Origin: Hymenoscyphus infarciens
Lineage: Eukaryota; Ascomycota; Leotiomycetes; Helotiales; Helotiaceae
Assembly: GCA_001414345.1 (NCBI GenBank)
Contig: LLCB01000023.1
Coordinates: 1 to 64,000 of the forward strand
Length of the DNA stretch: 64,000 bases
Direction: 5' to 3'
Shown piece by piece: positions 24,261 to 37,100 of this stretch (position 1 is its first letter; every line of letters starts with the position of its first letter). Below the pieces are notes generated by a model. That model worked only from the letters and a program-made list of their open reading frames with translations. It ran no database searches and was not told the origin of the DNA. Made by a program: the position numbers and the translations under genes.

Positions 24261-24945
24261 TTATGCTTGAGTGGTCTTGGCGGCAGCTTGATTTGGGTTG
24301 ACCTTCTTTCCGTCCTTGTTGTAACGAACACGAGGAGGTGGGGCACGGTTGCGGCGACCTTCGCGGGATCGGACACTGTGAGAAAGAATTGTTAGCCCTT
24401 CTGTATCAAGAATTGGATGGCCCTTGCTTATGATTCAAGGACAGATGTTCGACCAAGGCTTCATCTCGAGTGCTTGACGTACCGAACAATCTTGCCATGA
24501 ATGGCGCAAGAGACACAGTATTGCAGCTTGAGGTACATCTTGGGAACGGTGTATTCTGGGAATACAGATGCGTCCGAGATATCACCTGTGAAAGAAACGT
24601 TAGCAATTGTTTTCGATTGCTTTGCGCATGCCACCATATCCGCCGTGAAGCAGGAAATGTCGAGGAGCATCTGCGAGAGGAGAATGCCCGTCGGAATGGT
24701 GTTCGAGGTGCCGAAGATACATACGAATAGCAGCAGACTCGACCATGTTACGGATGGTAAATCTCTTTATTGCCTTGTCCTTGGGTGTGCACCGAGAGCA
24801 GTTGGAGCATCTGATCGGCTTGACATGACCACGTCCCTTCTTGTTGCGACCGTTGGAGGCTCTCTTCTTGACCACTGATTGATTCAGGTTAGTAGAAGAT
24901 CAATGATGGCTGCCAAAGGGTCCTTTGAGGGTGATTTCACGTACT
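24261..24945 (-). CDS. RPS26: 40S ribosomal protein S26
   Basis: Small-subunit protein at the mRNA exit channel. Coding exons: 24945 (only the A of the start codon), 24874-24725, 24585-24483, 24375-24261, giving 122 aa. The protein opens [19 protein letters not shown]. Zinc-ligand pairs are CSNC and, in the second half, [12 protein letters not shown]. The start codon is split: the donor GTACGT follows ...CAAAAA and the acceptor CAG precedes TGGTCAAG, so ATG exists only after removal of a 70-nt intron with a perfect CTACTAAC branch point. No in-frame ATG precedes GTCAAGAAG in genomic DNA. The C-terminus ([12 protein letters not shown]) is slightly longer than usual. It is divergent from the ubiquitin-S31 gene. 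Confidence 0.95.
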
Positions 24946-25282
24946 TTTTGCGGTTGTGGAATCAAAACTGAAGTTTGTCGTGGTTTTGGTTTTGTAAATC
25001 GACCAAAGTTGTGCGGGAGAAAATCTTGGCCCCCGCCCTAAATCACTTTTCCAGGTTGGGTCTAGTGGCCGGGTCACGGGGACAGAGATTAGCGGGGTGG
25101 ATCGCACTTTCAACGATTTCAAAACCTCGTCGCGAACTTTCGAAAACTCAACGCAAGACCACTTAGGATCGTCAACTTTAATAGTTGAGTAGGTACGTCA
25201 AAACCCTTCAGTATTGATGGCGCATGCCTGATGATCTATTCAATCTTTCCTTCATCAAAACTAACATCCTCCACAGGCAGTC
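24946..25282. promoter_or_regulatory. Shared divergent promoter region, RPS26 / ubiquitin-S31
   Basis: 337 bp between the two start codons of two ribosomal protein genes, so they are probably co-expressed from one compact control region. Part of it is the probable 5' UTR intron at 25193-25276. No individual element is claimed. Confidence 0.55.
25193..25276 (+). other. Probable 5' UTR intron of the ubiquitin-S31 gene
   Basis: Donor GTACGT at 25193, branch-point-like ACTAAC near 25260, acceptor CCACAG at 25276, six bases before the ATG. Leader introns are frequent in fungal ribosomal protein genes. It also removes two upstream ATGs at 25216-25232. Confidence 0.6.
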
Positions 25283-25876
<594 letters not shown>

Positions 25877-27119
25877 ATTTCCTCAGAGAATTCTTGATGG
25901 ATCTTGGTGGATGGATGGTTAGCATCGGAGAAGCTATGATGTATCTACAATGACATAAAATGCGAACTTTTGCTGCCACCGCATACCAATAACTTGCCCA
26001 TATCTTCCTTGTGACTTTTATCTAGTGCTTGAAACTGGCCACCACCTTTTGCCGTGGCAAGAAATTGTAATCAGGGCTAGCGTCCTCCAAAATGAGCTTT
26101 AAAAAAGGAACCACTCCCCCCATTGAAAAATTATCCTGCAAAAATGTCCGAAAATCAGCAAAAACTCTGCCAGCCATTTAAGGCAGGCTGAGAATACCCG
26201 GTATGTTAGATATTTTTATGGTGCTACTTGCGACGGATGGAACCTTCAACCGACCAGGCCAAGCGAACAGGCTCTGGTTTTGTGATTAAAGAAGGTGTTA
26301 TTTATACTTATGTATATAATTTGAGAATTGTGGGGTTTTAGTGGGACTTCAGTGCTTAGGCGAGGGATTGGCTTTATTTTTCTTTGTTTTAAGCGCCGTT
26401 GGTAATGGTGGTGTGTCTTCTGGTGGCGTGGAATCATAATCCCAGTTATTGCCCCATTACTTGCCACTTTCTAATTCCTTACATTAATTAGTTATCGTTG
26501 TGCCTTCAAGTGCTCCATATAACCCTTTAAGGCCTTTTGATCTAGTCTCGCGATAGACAGCAAAATAAAAAGTAGCTTCAGGTTCGTACCAGCCTCCCGT
26601 GTTCCTTGTTTCAGCTTTCTAGAGCAATTCAAGTAAACTAATTTTCTTGAAAAATTTAATATTGAAATCGAGTCGTGTCGACTTGCTCCTCCAAATTGAG
26701 ACCCTGCATCTTCCCCTGCCCTTAACAAAAGAAAATATCAACATCTCATCATAGACAGTTAGATCAATCAAACCGCGGTTTTTTACCGACGCTTTTACTG
26801 TCCATCGCAAGAGTATTCGACCCCTGCTAGGCAAGACGAGATGGCATCACTGTGAACCAAATAAAAGATCCAAGAGAGAATTTAGAATGCGTAGTAAGAG
26901 TCATTTATTTATCTTCTGAATATAGCTGCTTAAAGAGGGAAACAGCCAGTCGTCTATACTGCAAGAAAATGCCGGTTTCCATCCATCCTACGTTTGCAAT
27001 AGGGTATCTCAAACAGTCATGTCTACCAACGCCATTTCCCAAACGCCAATCCATCCTGATCTCCCAGATGCCAGTAACTCGTACATACGCATAGACCGCC
27101 GATAAACACTATGAACCGA
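25877..27119. other. 1.2-kb intergenic between convergent genes
   Basis: Non-coding. It holds the 3' UTRs of the ubiquitin-S31 gene and the minus-strand unknown gene. No repeat structure or RNA gene is seen. Confidence 0.5.
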
Positions 27120-28974
27120 TCAGCGGAATGAATTGAGCATATCCCCAAGGTTCTTCTTCTTGTTCTTCATGACGCCAACTTTCCTTCTTTTTGCTGGACT
27201 GGGCGAAGATATTGATAGCGCTTCGTCAGATTGAATCGGTACCACGTTTGGTTTATCCTCAGTTGGCAGCGGTGGAAGGGGTACTTTGATTCGAATGAAA
27301 GATAGGGTATCAGAACTCGGTGTGCCATGTCTATCCTTCCGGTCATACTTTAGCGTCGGCTCGTCTGGCACTTCCGAATATATGCTGCTGTAGAAAGGCT
27401 TATGTTGACTCTCGTGGATCTGCAATTCAGCTGGTCTTGGACCAAGTCGGAGAGAGACGATCGGAACTGGTGGGATGAATTCATTTCCAACAAGCGTGAC
27501 ATGATCTCCAATGTGAACTCCTGCTCTCGCCAAATCCGAATCGTTCCTCAACTCTCCAATCCTCGCAAATGATGTATATGTAGTAAATTCCCATGTTTCC
27601 AATGCCCTACTCCTGGAATGCATAGTATGGTCCATAATCATCCATCTGTTGTCTTTGACAATTACCGATTTCTTCCTATTCTTGACCGAGTCGAGACCGC
27701 GTTGCATGCGATCGTAATCCACAATTGGCAATCCTGGAACTAATGCCGCTTCCCTGGTTAGAAATGCTGGTGTTTCCGAGCGGAGCATCTTTTTCGTATT
27801 TGCACAGTCTCGTAGTTGACAAGCACAGGGTCGACGGACTGGTTTGATCTCGACACCCATTGACTCTCGCATCATCATTGCTCGTTCGACACAGGCAGCT
27901 TCAAGTAGTCCCAGTACGTTTGGTTCAATATTCGCCCTCCATCCTAGACCCTTCGCGTCGATTTTCGCACCCAAATCAAACTTGCAGCCTCGGACGTCGT
28001 ATACAGCTAGACTTTTGAAACTATTGATGAAGACGAGGGACTTGTTGGTGAGTTCTTCGTGGTTCCAAAGTCTCAGAATTCGGAGTACCCGAAAGGCCCC
28101 ATCATTGTTAGTGGCCAGATGCCAGGCTCGGAGCAAACGATCGCTCACAGGGAGCAGTAATTTCCTTGCAGGGTGATTGATAATCTCAAGTACACCAATG
28201 TTGGTGATTCTGGATATCTTGACGAGGTCTGGCAGGTCGAACGAGGTTGTGATGCTTAACGAAGTGATAAAGTCGAAACAGGTTGAGGTGAGTGGAGTGG
28301 TATATACATGGAGTCGGGAAAGCGGCTTTTCAATGTTTTGACGGTACCTTTGCAGACTTATTTTCGCGCCATCGTCTTCTCGGAGAAGCTTGGAGAAGAT
28401 GAACCAAGTATCGAAGGAAAGAAGACATCTGTAAAGAATTAGAAATGACACTTCGAAAGATAGGATTGCGGAAGAAGGAGACGTTTTTGGGAATTATATC
28501 AACATACCTTCTGCTAACGGCATGCCAGAGTTGCCGTACCAAAGAAGGCGGCAAACATGCAATGCCTTCCATGGTGACATCCGAAATGTTTTGAATAATA
28601 CACTCAATTGCCGAGTCCTGTAAAGATCGAGGCCCTTTCAACCCTCTGATTCGAGTATTCTTCAACCCATCGATATGATGGTGGTACGCTCCAATATTCG
28701 ATTCATTCTCATCAGTGGTTGAAACGAAACTATGAGCATCTCCATCATCGCGGTATTCTGGACCAATAACCAGGCGAGTTTGGCTCGTCCAATTTGAGTC
28801 GTCGGAAATCTGAATAGCTGTGGTTGATTCTGAGTAAACTTGTCCCGTGGAATCGTCATACTTGTGATGATCGCCTAGACCAGGAACTGTTTGTTGCTTC
28901 TTGGAGTTGGGGGGACCCGACTTGCTTTGGAGGAAGAGGAGGCCCAATCGGCGTTTGGATTGAAGCCACTTCAT
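27120..28974 (-). CDS. Uncharacterised 591-aa protein, F-box/leucine-rich-like middle
   Basis: I do not recognise the family. Exons 28974-28508 and 28428-27120 join in phase (intron 79 nt). The N-terminal ~110 residues are polar and disordered (DDGDAHSFVSTTDENES). From about 120, LQDSAIECIIQNISDVTMEG and LPPSLVRQLWHAVSRR resemble an F-box-type or leucine-rich-domain opening, and the following ~200 residues have irregular Leu/Ile spacing. Cysteines cluster in RRPCACQLRDCANT. The last 35 residues include PAKRRKVGVMKNKKKN, a nuclear-localisation-like basic patch after an SSPSP stretch. A nuclear protein or an F-box/LRR protein is a guess. The ATG at 28974 is the first in frame. Confidence 0.8.
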
Positions 28975-29359
28975 GGTGGGTGAATGAGCGCTCTAGGGCA
29001 AGGAAGTTGGCACAATCACCTTGCGACCTAGACTCCCAGCGCGGAGGCAAAGGAACTGGCGTGGTACAATCATGTGTTGGAAATCAAATTTGTTTACAAT
29101 GAAGCTGCGAGAGTTGGAGGTATTTGTGTCGAGTCCCGTCACAGTCGGGTCCCGTCCACCTGCATCGGAGGCGCATGGCTCTTATCGATATGACCTCGAT
29201 GCCAAGGCCAACCTGACTTTCTCACTCTGAGTTCCAGCCTACCCAAACACCCCGCTCTCTTCTCTATATACGCCTCTCTTCCTCGACTTTCAACAATTCT
29301 ACAACTTTATGAAATGATTGCTGTTTCCATATGCCAGTGCTATTGGCATACAGTTTACT
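28975..29359. promoter_or_regulatory. Shared divergent promoter region, unknown protein / J-domain protein
   Basis: 385 bp between divergent start codons. Pyrimidine-rich sequence (CTCTCTTC type) lies just upstream of the J-domain gene. No specific site is called. Confidence 0.45.
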
Positions 29360-30322
29360 ATGTTTAAACAAGCCTCTTTCCTCCTGCCACACAACTATCT
29401 GCAGACATTCCAATCCTCCATAAAAGCCTCAACGACGTCACCATTCTCAAATCGCACTCCGACCGATTCACGCCAGCCATGCCGTACCTACGCAATGGTA
29501 TCAGATGGCTACAGCAGTCATGATCATGGAAACCTTCGCTGGCCCGAACTCACCTCCGCAAACGCTGTTCCGACTCCCTACCAGATTTTCAACCAGAAGA
29601 AAGGATCACCATATTCCAAGCAGACTTTCTACGACCTGGTGAAGCTGTACCATCCTGATCGTCATGACCATAGCACTTCCCGAAGCGGGCTCTCGTATGC
29701 TACGAAATTAGAACGATATCGACTCGTTGTGGCTGCCAATGACCTTCTCTCCGATCCGGTGAAACGCGGGGCATATGATCGTTATGGTGCGGGGTGGAAT
29801 GGGATGCCGGATGTTGCTCGAAATACCGAAGATTCATGCGGAAATACACGAGGTGGCAGAGGTTGGGGTAGCGATCCTAATGGGCCAAGTAATAATGCTA
29901 CTTGGGAAGATTGGGAAAGGTGGTACGCTCGCAATGCTGAAGGTCCCCAAGAACCAAGATTCGTTTCAAATGGTGCTTTTGTAGTTGTTGTCATTGCATT
30001 TGCCATCATTGGCGGAATTGGACAAGCCCATCGTGTGGGTAACTTTTCCATCAATTTCCTGGAACAACGAGACGGTCTACATGATAGTATTTCCAAGGAT
30101 TTAATGCGGAGAAGACGGGAAACAACTAGTGTATACGGAAATCGAGATGAAAGGATCAACAATTTCCTCAAGCAACGTGATCCTTTGGGACAAGGCATAT
30201 TGGATCCAAGAGACGAGGGTTACCGCAAATTGCTACCGGCTCCTGGAGTTGTCCCGAATAAGGATATCAAAGCTGCGCCAGCAGACAGTAATGGAAGAAA
30301 CATTGGCATAAAAGATGGATAA
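29360..30322 (+). CDS. J-domain (DnaJ) protein, probably mitochondrial membrane
   Basis: 320 aa, single exon. The N-terminal ~45 residues (MFKQASFLLPHNYLQTF onward) are basic and Ser/Thr-rich with almost no acidic residues, as in a mitochondrial presequence. A J domain spans about 70-142, with TPYQIFN, the HPD signature at 98-100, and DLLSDPVKRGAYDRYG. A single hydrophobic segment lies at about 206-221 (AFVVVVIAFAIIGGIG), followed by a charged tail of about 100 residues. J domains stimulate Hsp70 ATPase, so it may recruit matrix or surface Hsp70 to a membrane. An upstream in-frame start at 29318 adds 14 residues without resembling a presequence; the 29360 ATG is preferred. The family is conserved in fungi but has no familiar symbol. 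Confidence 0.85.
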   Translation: MFKQASFLLPHNYLQTFQSSIKASTTSPFSNRTPTDSRQPCRTYAMVSDGYSSHDHGNLRWPELTSANAVPTPYQIFNQKKGSPYSKQTFYDLVKLYHPDRHDHSTSRSGLSYATKLERYRLVVAANDLLSDPVKRGAYDRYGAGWNGMPDVARNTEDSCGNTRGGRGWGSDPNGPSNNATWEDWERWYARNAEGPQEPRFVSNGAFVVVVIAFAIIGGIGQAHRVGNFSINFLEQRDGLHDSISKDLMRRRRETTSVYGNRDERINNFLKQRDPLGQGILDPRDEGYRKLLPAPGVVPNKDIKAAPADSNGRNIGIKDG

Positions 30323-31017
30323 AGCCTTGCTGTATCTACAAGATGTAACACATGCTATTGCTTTGTCCCGCCAACCACATCAGGAATAACTTCTGAGATA
30401 TCCCCAGCTACGATTGACCAAGTCGGAATTTGCCGCCACACATTTGATGCTTGTTGGTTCTCAGAACTAGCTGATAGAATCGGCAATTGCCAGATTTGAG
30501 GAGAGGTGCAGTTCTACTCAACGAACTCTCGAGAGATACTAACCATGCGAGGGATTAAGCCTCAATGCTCCCCAAACCGTCTTGGTTTACTGCAACTTTT
30601 ATTCGCAGAATTCATGTATGACAGCATCAATCGGGACTTAGGAGCCCGATTCTTACAGACCTCTTTGAATATCATTGGGGAAAGGATATTTTGAAACGTT
30701 ACATGGTTGCGTTCTCACTTTGAGTTCCAAGAAGGATGCCCGCTTTGACATTCACAACACAAATGTACATTTATATATATGCAACGTACTCTCTTCGTAA
30801 TTACTATCTATTATATCCAAAATTACATTCACAGTTCATTGTGGTTCATAACTTTCTCATTTCCAGACCAGGCTCCAAAGTGAATCAACTATTGCTTTGT
30901 TCAGCGTCGTCATAAAACCAAGGATTGTCTGAACTCAGCCCCGTGATTGGAGCTGAAGAACCGAACATCCACATCATAAATCTCGCCACCTTTCTCAACG
31001 TCTGATCAACTACTGCA
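30323..31017. other. Intergenic, chitinase promoter region
   Basis: 3' UTR of the J-domain gene followed by the chitinase promoter and leader. No in-frame ATG for the chitinase is visible here, which is part of the argument for a split start codon at 31018. Confidence 0.5.
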
Positions 31018-32747
31018 AGTAAAAAACTCCATCTCATAACATACTCAACATTTGACTAAACAATCTTCAAAGTGGCTCCATTATCCAGACTCCTCCTTTT
31101 TGCTACTCCTCTCTTTGTTTTGCTTGTTGGGCTTTTGGCTCATTTTCGGTTTGACGCTTTTGATCAATTACCCCTCCCTTCTTATTTTGGCTCTACGCCT
31201 TCGACGAGTTACGACGACAAAATGGGTGGTGGTGATGGATATCGGTCTGTGGCTTATTTTGTGAATGTGAGTATTTCTCTGGTCCGATTGTTGTTTGAGA
31301 ATACCGGATGGGGTGGGAATGTGTGAGTTGAACGGAACTACCCTCTGTACACGCACTCCAGCGATGTGTTGGGACAATCGTGAAAATCTCTAGAATTTCT
31401 TTGGAGATCAAGAAGATTGAATCGCAATTTTTCAAAGATGTTTCATCTGATATAAAAGATGAGGAAAAACGTCCGAAACTCTCATGGGATCGATGCTCGG
31501 CCATGATTGTTTGTGATATTTGAGAACCATAAAGCTGACTAGTTTCCAGTGGGCAATCTATGGCAGAAAGTTCACTCCCCAAATGTTGCCAGCCGATAAA
31601 CTCACACATGTTCTCTACGCATTCGCCAACGTGAGACCCGATTCCGGCGAGGTGTAAGTGGACCCCCCTTTCTATCGCGGGGTATTCATACTAATACTAA
31701 TAAAACTGTAGATACCTCACTGATACCTGGGCAGACACAGACATCCATTACGACGGCGATTCCTGGAACGATGTCGGAACCAATTTGTATGGCTGCCTCA
31801 AACAACTCAACATCCTCAAATCCAAAAACCGTTCCCTAAAAATCCTCCTCTCAATCGGCGGTTGGACATACTCCAGTAACTTCGCAGCCCCCGCCTCCAC
31901 AGCCTCCGGTCGTGAGAAATTCGCTGCTTCAGCTGTAACACTCATCAAAGATCTCGGATTCGATGGTATCGATATTGACTGGGAATACCCTAAATCCCAG
32001 ACAGAAGCTGAGCATTTCGTGTTGCTTCTGAAAGAGTGTCGGAAGGCTATGGATGAATACTCTTCCACCCTCCCTCATAAACACCATTTTGAGATTACGG
32101 TCGCTTGTCCGGCTGGTCCACAGAATTACAATAATATGGATATCAAGGGTATGGATCGCTACCTTGATTTCTGGAACTTGATGAGTTACGATTATGCGGG
32201 ATCTTGGGACGCGAATGCAGGTCATCAGGCGAATCTTTGGGCTTCGAAAGATAACCCTTCTGCGACGCCTTTTAATACTAAACAGGCTGTGGAGCATTAT
32301 GAGAGTCAGGGTGTGAGGAAGGATAAAATTGTTCTGGGTATGCCATTATATGGTCGTGCCTTCCAAAATACCGATGGTCTTGGGAAACCATACTCTGGTG
32401 TTGGAGAGGGATCCTGGGAAAACGGGGTTTTTGATTTCAAAGCTCTACCACTTGCGGGTGCGGAGGAGAAATATGATGAGGGCGCAGGCGCGAGTTATAG
32501 TTATGATGCTGGCAAGAAACATCTTGTTACTTACGATACTTGCCAGATGGCGAGGGAGAAGGCGAGGTGGATCAAGAAGGAGGGATTGGGTGGGGCGATG
32601 TGGTGGGAAAGTAGTGGGGATAAGGCCGGGAGTGAGAGTTTGATTTTGAGTGTTGTTGATGAGTTGGGTGAGTTGGAGGGGAAGAAGAATTGTCTCGAGT
32701 ATCCGCATTCTAAGTTTGAGAATTTGAGGAAGGGGTTGGATTGTTAG
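31018..32747 (+). CDS. GH18 chitinase
   Basis: Endo-type chitinase of glycoside hydrolase family 18, cleaving beta-1,4 chitin. Exons 31018 (A of ATG only), 31073-31266, 31550-31653, 31712-32747 give 444 aa. Residues about 5-25 ([19 protein letters not shown]) form a signal peptide or anchor. The fold opens [25 protein letters not shown] is the SxGG strand, and DGIDIDWE holds the catalytic Glu (about 191) of the DxxDxDxE motif. MPLYGRAF and [10 protein letters not shown] are the later conserved strands. The MAPLSRLLL frame has no genomic ATG, but splicing GCAA|GTAAAA to CAAAG|TGGCTCC, with TTTGACTAAAC as branch site, creates one. The 283-nt second intron is long for this window. There is no chitin-binding module. 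Confidence 0.9.
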
Positions 32748-34159
32748 GGGTTTTGGAAACCGGAATGGGTTGGCGAAATTGATAGTGGGGGTTTAGGGTA
32801 GGCAATGGATTTCTTTTTCACAAGCGATGTTGTCTTTTTGGATTCCGGGAAATGAAGTGAGCTTTAGCATCTGCACATCAAATCTCCAAATGAGGCAGTT
32901 GGTTATTCGTAACAGTATGGAGCTAAGCAACAAGCATATAAGTCCGAGATTTCGGATACCACTTTGGCACATCAACTCGTCAAACCATCCAAGTCTTGCA
33001 CCAAGTGTTCGGTCGTACGGCGCAGCAAAGGCAACAAGAACTACTGGGTTTAATGCTGCTGAATTGATTAAGCTGCTAGGTGTGTCGGTGACTCGCTCGC
33101 TATACTGTACTCGCCGACTTTTCCCTACGAGACAATTATGAATCGACAGCAAATGCAAAATCGACAGCAACACATCCCAAAGTCCGTGTGCAACTCATAG
33201 CTATCAGCGGGAGCGGGAGCTCAGTAATGCCACGCTAACTTACATTCACGGACATATCCCTTCCTCCTTGGTAAACCATCATTACTATCCAGATTGTCCA
33301 TGTATTCTGGGGAAGTCTTTTTGCTCCAAATAGTGAGGAATCTTAAGCAGAGGATGAGATGGTATTTATTCGCTCGCTTGTCTACCTTCAATAGGGAATT
33401 ACAGAAAGTCGACTAAGAATAAGGGATCTTCTTAAGCTTCTACTTTGGTTGCAAAGGATTCTACCACATGTTGAATTCTACTCGTTTCCCTCACATGTAC
33501 TGATGCTTCCCTCGACCACTGCAAGCGCCAACTTCTCTCCAGAACGTGTCCTTCCCAACTTCACAGGTGAAGGAAGTATAGAAACAGCTTCAGAAGTTCC
33601 TGCGAAAGCAAAAAGGTGAGCAATCTATCTCAAGACTGTCGAAACAAGAGTTCTTATACCTACACGAGGCAAATAATGAAAGACCACTGATCGCGTATGC
33701 CTCTTTCAAAATCCATCCCCCTCCTAGAAACGGGTTGTGTGTGATGTGACAGCAGGAGTTTCGACGCTAAGTTTACTTCCAAGCGAGCTTTGTTCCGATG
33801 AAAATTTGAGGCGGAAAAGGTATATAGCATAGTATACAAAGGTCCATCCGAAGCATGTATGTTCCTTATTCCGCAAGTACACAGTACACTTTTTTCTTGG
33901 ATTAAACAATCCGATATGCGAGACTTGGTTATAATAATCAACTCCTTTAAGAGCTCTTAGGTGGTTTATAATTAAAAAATGATAAACTATAGCTTTCTCT
34001 ACTTATATCTGCTTATATCTATTCTATAGTGAGAAGGATTTATTTTCTTATTTCCTCTCGATTTCCTCCTCATTTCCTCCTAATTCACTCTTAACTATAC
34101 TCAAATAACTCAATATTACACCGCTCACTCACTCACTCACTAGTTAGGGCGTCCTATTA
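32748..34159. other. Intergenic leading into the AT block
   Basis: Chitinase 3' UTR and non-coding sequence of normal composition to about 33950, then AT-rich. A short CACT run lies near 34120-34140. No gene is supported; open frames at 32793-33173 and 33660-33941 lack any features. Confidence 0.5.
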
Positions 34160-37100
34160 GGGCGTCCTAGATATACTAAAAAGTCGGAATCGACTAAATC
34201 GTAAATCGTAAATTATATAAATTAAGAGATAATTTTAAAAGGTATTAAATATTAAATTAAAACATATTATAGTAAGAGATATATATATATAATATAAAAA
34301 GACTATATAAATCGACTTTTATTACTATAATAAGTTCCTAAATTATGTCTTAAAACTAGGCCTTTTTTAAGCTAATTACTCTAGATTACTTAATATTAAA
34401 GTAATTAGCTTACTTTAAAAGCTTAAAAGCTTAAATATTCTTAATTTAAGATTATTTAAGCACTTTTAGCTACTTTTCTCAATTATATACTAGTTTCCTA
34501 ATTAGGGTTAGCACTATTTATTTTATAAGCTAAAAAGTATACTTATCTTATATACTAACCCTCTTATATCACTCTTTTCTTTAAATACTACTCTCTATTA
34601 TTCCTTCTTTTAAAAGTACTATTCTATTAGTAAATCCTAAATCTCCTACTATATATACTCTCTATTCTCTCTCAAATTCAAGTACTAATAATAATAGAAG
34701 AAGGAAGATAATAAGCTTTAGTAGTAGCTCTAGACATCTATTAAAGTATAATATCCTTAGTAGTAGAACCTCTTAAGATAAATCGAATTAGTTACTCCTT
34801 CTTTTAAATACTACTCTATATTATTCCTTTCTTTAAAAGTACTATTCTACTACTATATATACTCTCTCTTCTCTCTTAAATTCAAGTACTAATAATAATA
34901 AGAGAAGGAAGAGAATAAGCTCTAATAATAGCTCTAGATATCTATTAAAGTATAATATCCTTAATAGTAGTATTATAGTATAATAATCCTAGAATTTTAA
35001 GTATAGTAGAAAGTATAAAAAGAGTAGTTTTAAGCATATAATAAAAGCTTAAATATACTATAGTAACTTATTAATTTAAAGCTATATAAGGTATTTATAA
35101 AGGAATTATATCTAAAAAAGACCTCTACTTAAAAGATATATAATATTCTTAAAAGTGATTATAATATTAATATCTTTAATACTACTCTTAAGCTCTAAAT
35201 TAATATAAGATAGAACCTTTAAAGAAACACTAATAGTATACCTTTACTAGTCTTATATATATAAGTAGTATATCTCTTTAAAGATATAAGATTATCTAAT
35301 TTAAGTATAGTATATATATTAAATTAAGAGAGCTTTATAATTAGGCTTTAAAAGCTCTAAAGAATATAATAGAATATAAGACTTTAATATAAGAAGTTTT
35401 ATACTTAAAAGAGGCGTACTAAGCTAGAGGTTATACTTTAGTATAAGATCTACGAATATAGCTACTTTAGTACCGTAAAGAGCTTTAGCCTTAGGTTCCT
35501 CTATATATATCTAAATACTTATAGTATTAATAGAAATAGAGATAAAAGGTCGAGTAGAGATAAGATCTAAAAAGTACTTAAAAAGGTTAATAAAGAAGAG
35601 TATATCTAAAGGTTATAAGAGATTAAAAATATATAAAGTAAGTATATTATATTAAGACCTAATTTTATATAGAGTATTAATAGATATTATAAATTAAGTT
35701 TTATTAGTATTAAGATATATACTAGTATTAATACTTATACTTAATTTATCTCTTAAAACTATTATAATATCTTAAATAATATAGTAGTATCTACTCTATA
35801 GTAATATAGTAATACTATAAGTAGCCTTAGAAAGATACTATACTATATATAATTAGATTAAGAATTAGAATCTCTAATAGTAATAGACGCTTACTATATA
35901 CTTTGTTAATAATAAGTTATAGAAAGTAGTAGAGAGCTATACTAATTTTTAGACTTATATTAGTTTAGTACTTCTATAATTAACTAATGTATTAAGGCTT
36001 AGTAGAGATAGCTTATAAAAGAGTCTTTAAATAAGTAGAAGATATACTTCTAAAGTATTTATAAAAAGAGGTTATTTTCTAAAAAGAGCCTTTTTAATAT
36101 AATTACTATATTATATACATATATTCTAATTATTTAAAAGAAGGTTTAAACGTTTATATATATATAGAATCGCTATTATATTTATACTAATACTAATTAA
36201 GAGTATAAAGTACTAGGAGTACTATAGACTAACTTTTACTATCCTAAGAGTAAAGAGTATCTAGTAGACGATTATAATATTAAAGTATCTACTAAGAAGC
36301 TTACTAAGCTTTAGGAATTATATAAGAATTAAGATATTAATATATATTTACTCTAGGTAACCTTAGAGTAATATAAAATAAAATTATTAGTATATAGATA
36401 TACGCTACTGATTAATAAGATAATATATACTAAAGAGAGAGAAACTTATACTATAGTATACTTAGATTTAAGAGTAGAATTATTAGTGTATATTTAAGAG
36501 AGTAATTTAATAGAATTAGGCCTTTTAGATAAACTAGAGAGAGTATATAAGTAAGAGCTATACTCTAAGGTAGCTTAAAGATTAAAGGAAGCTAGAAAGG
36601 CTAATTAAGATAAATTTAGTATATACTTTAATAATAAAAGTAGAAGTAATTAAGTAATAAACATAGTATTAGATTATCTATATAATAGTAACTTCTTAGA
36701 TAAGGAAATAGAAGAGTCGAATAATAATAGTTTAGTAAGATTAGATAAGGATTTAAGAGAGTATATAACTAATAGATATACCTTACTAGTTAAAGATAAT
36801 TTAGAAGAAGATTTAAGAACAGATATTAGTAGATAAATTTATATTTAATTAATCTACTTTAAAGGCTACTAATTTATCCTTAGAATTAGGTCTCCTTCTT
36901 TATAAAGCCCTCTTACTAACAGATAGTATTAAACGTTGTCGTTATAGTAGAAGGCTTTAATAATTCTAATCCTAGGTTATCTACTAAAAAATAGTCTCTT
37001 AAGTCTATTTAAAGAGTAAGGTTCTAAATCCTTAATCCCTTCTCTCTCTATTAGTAACCTTATACTTAATATATATCCTTAGCTATAGTAGTAACTCTAG

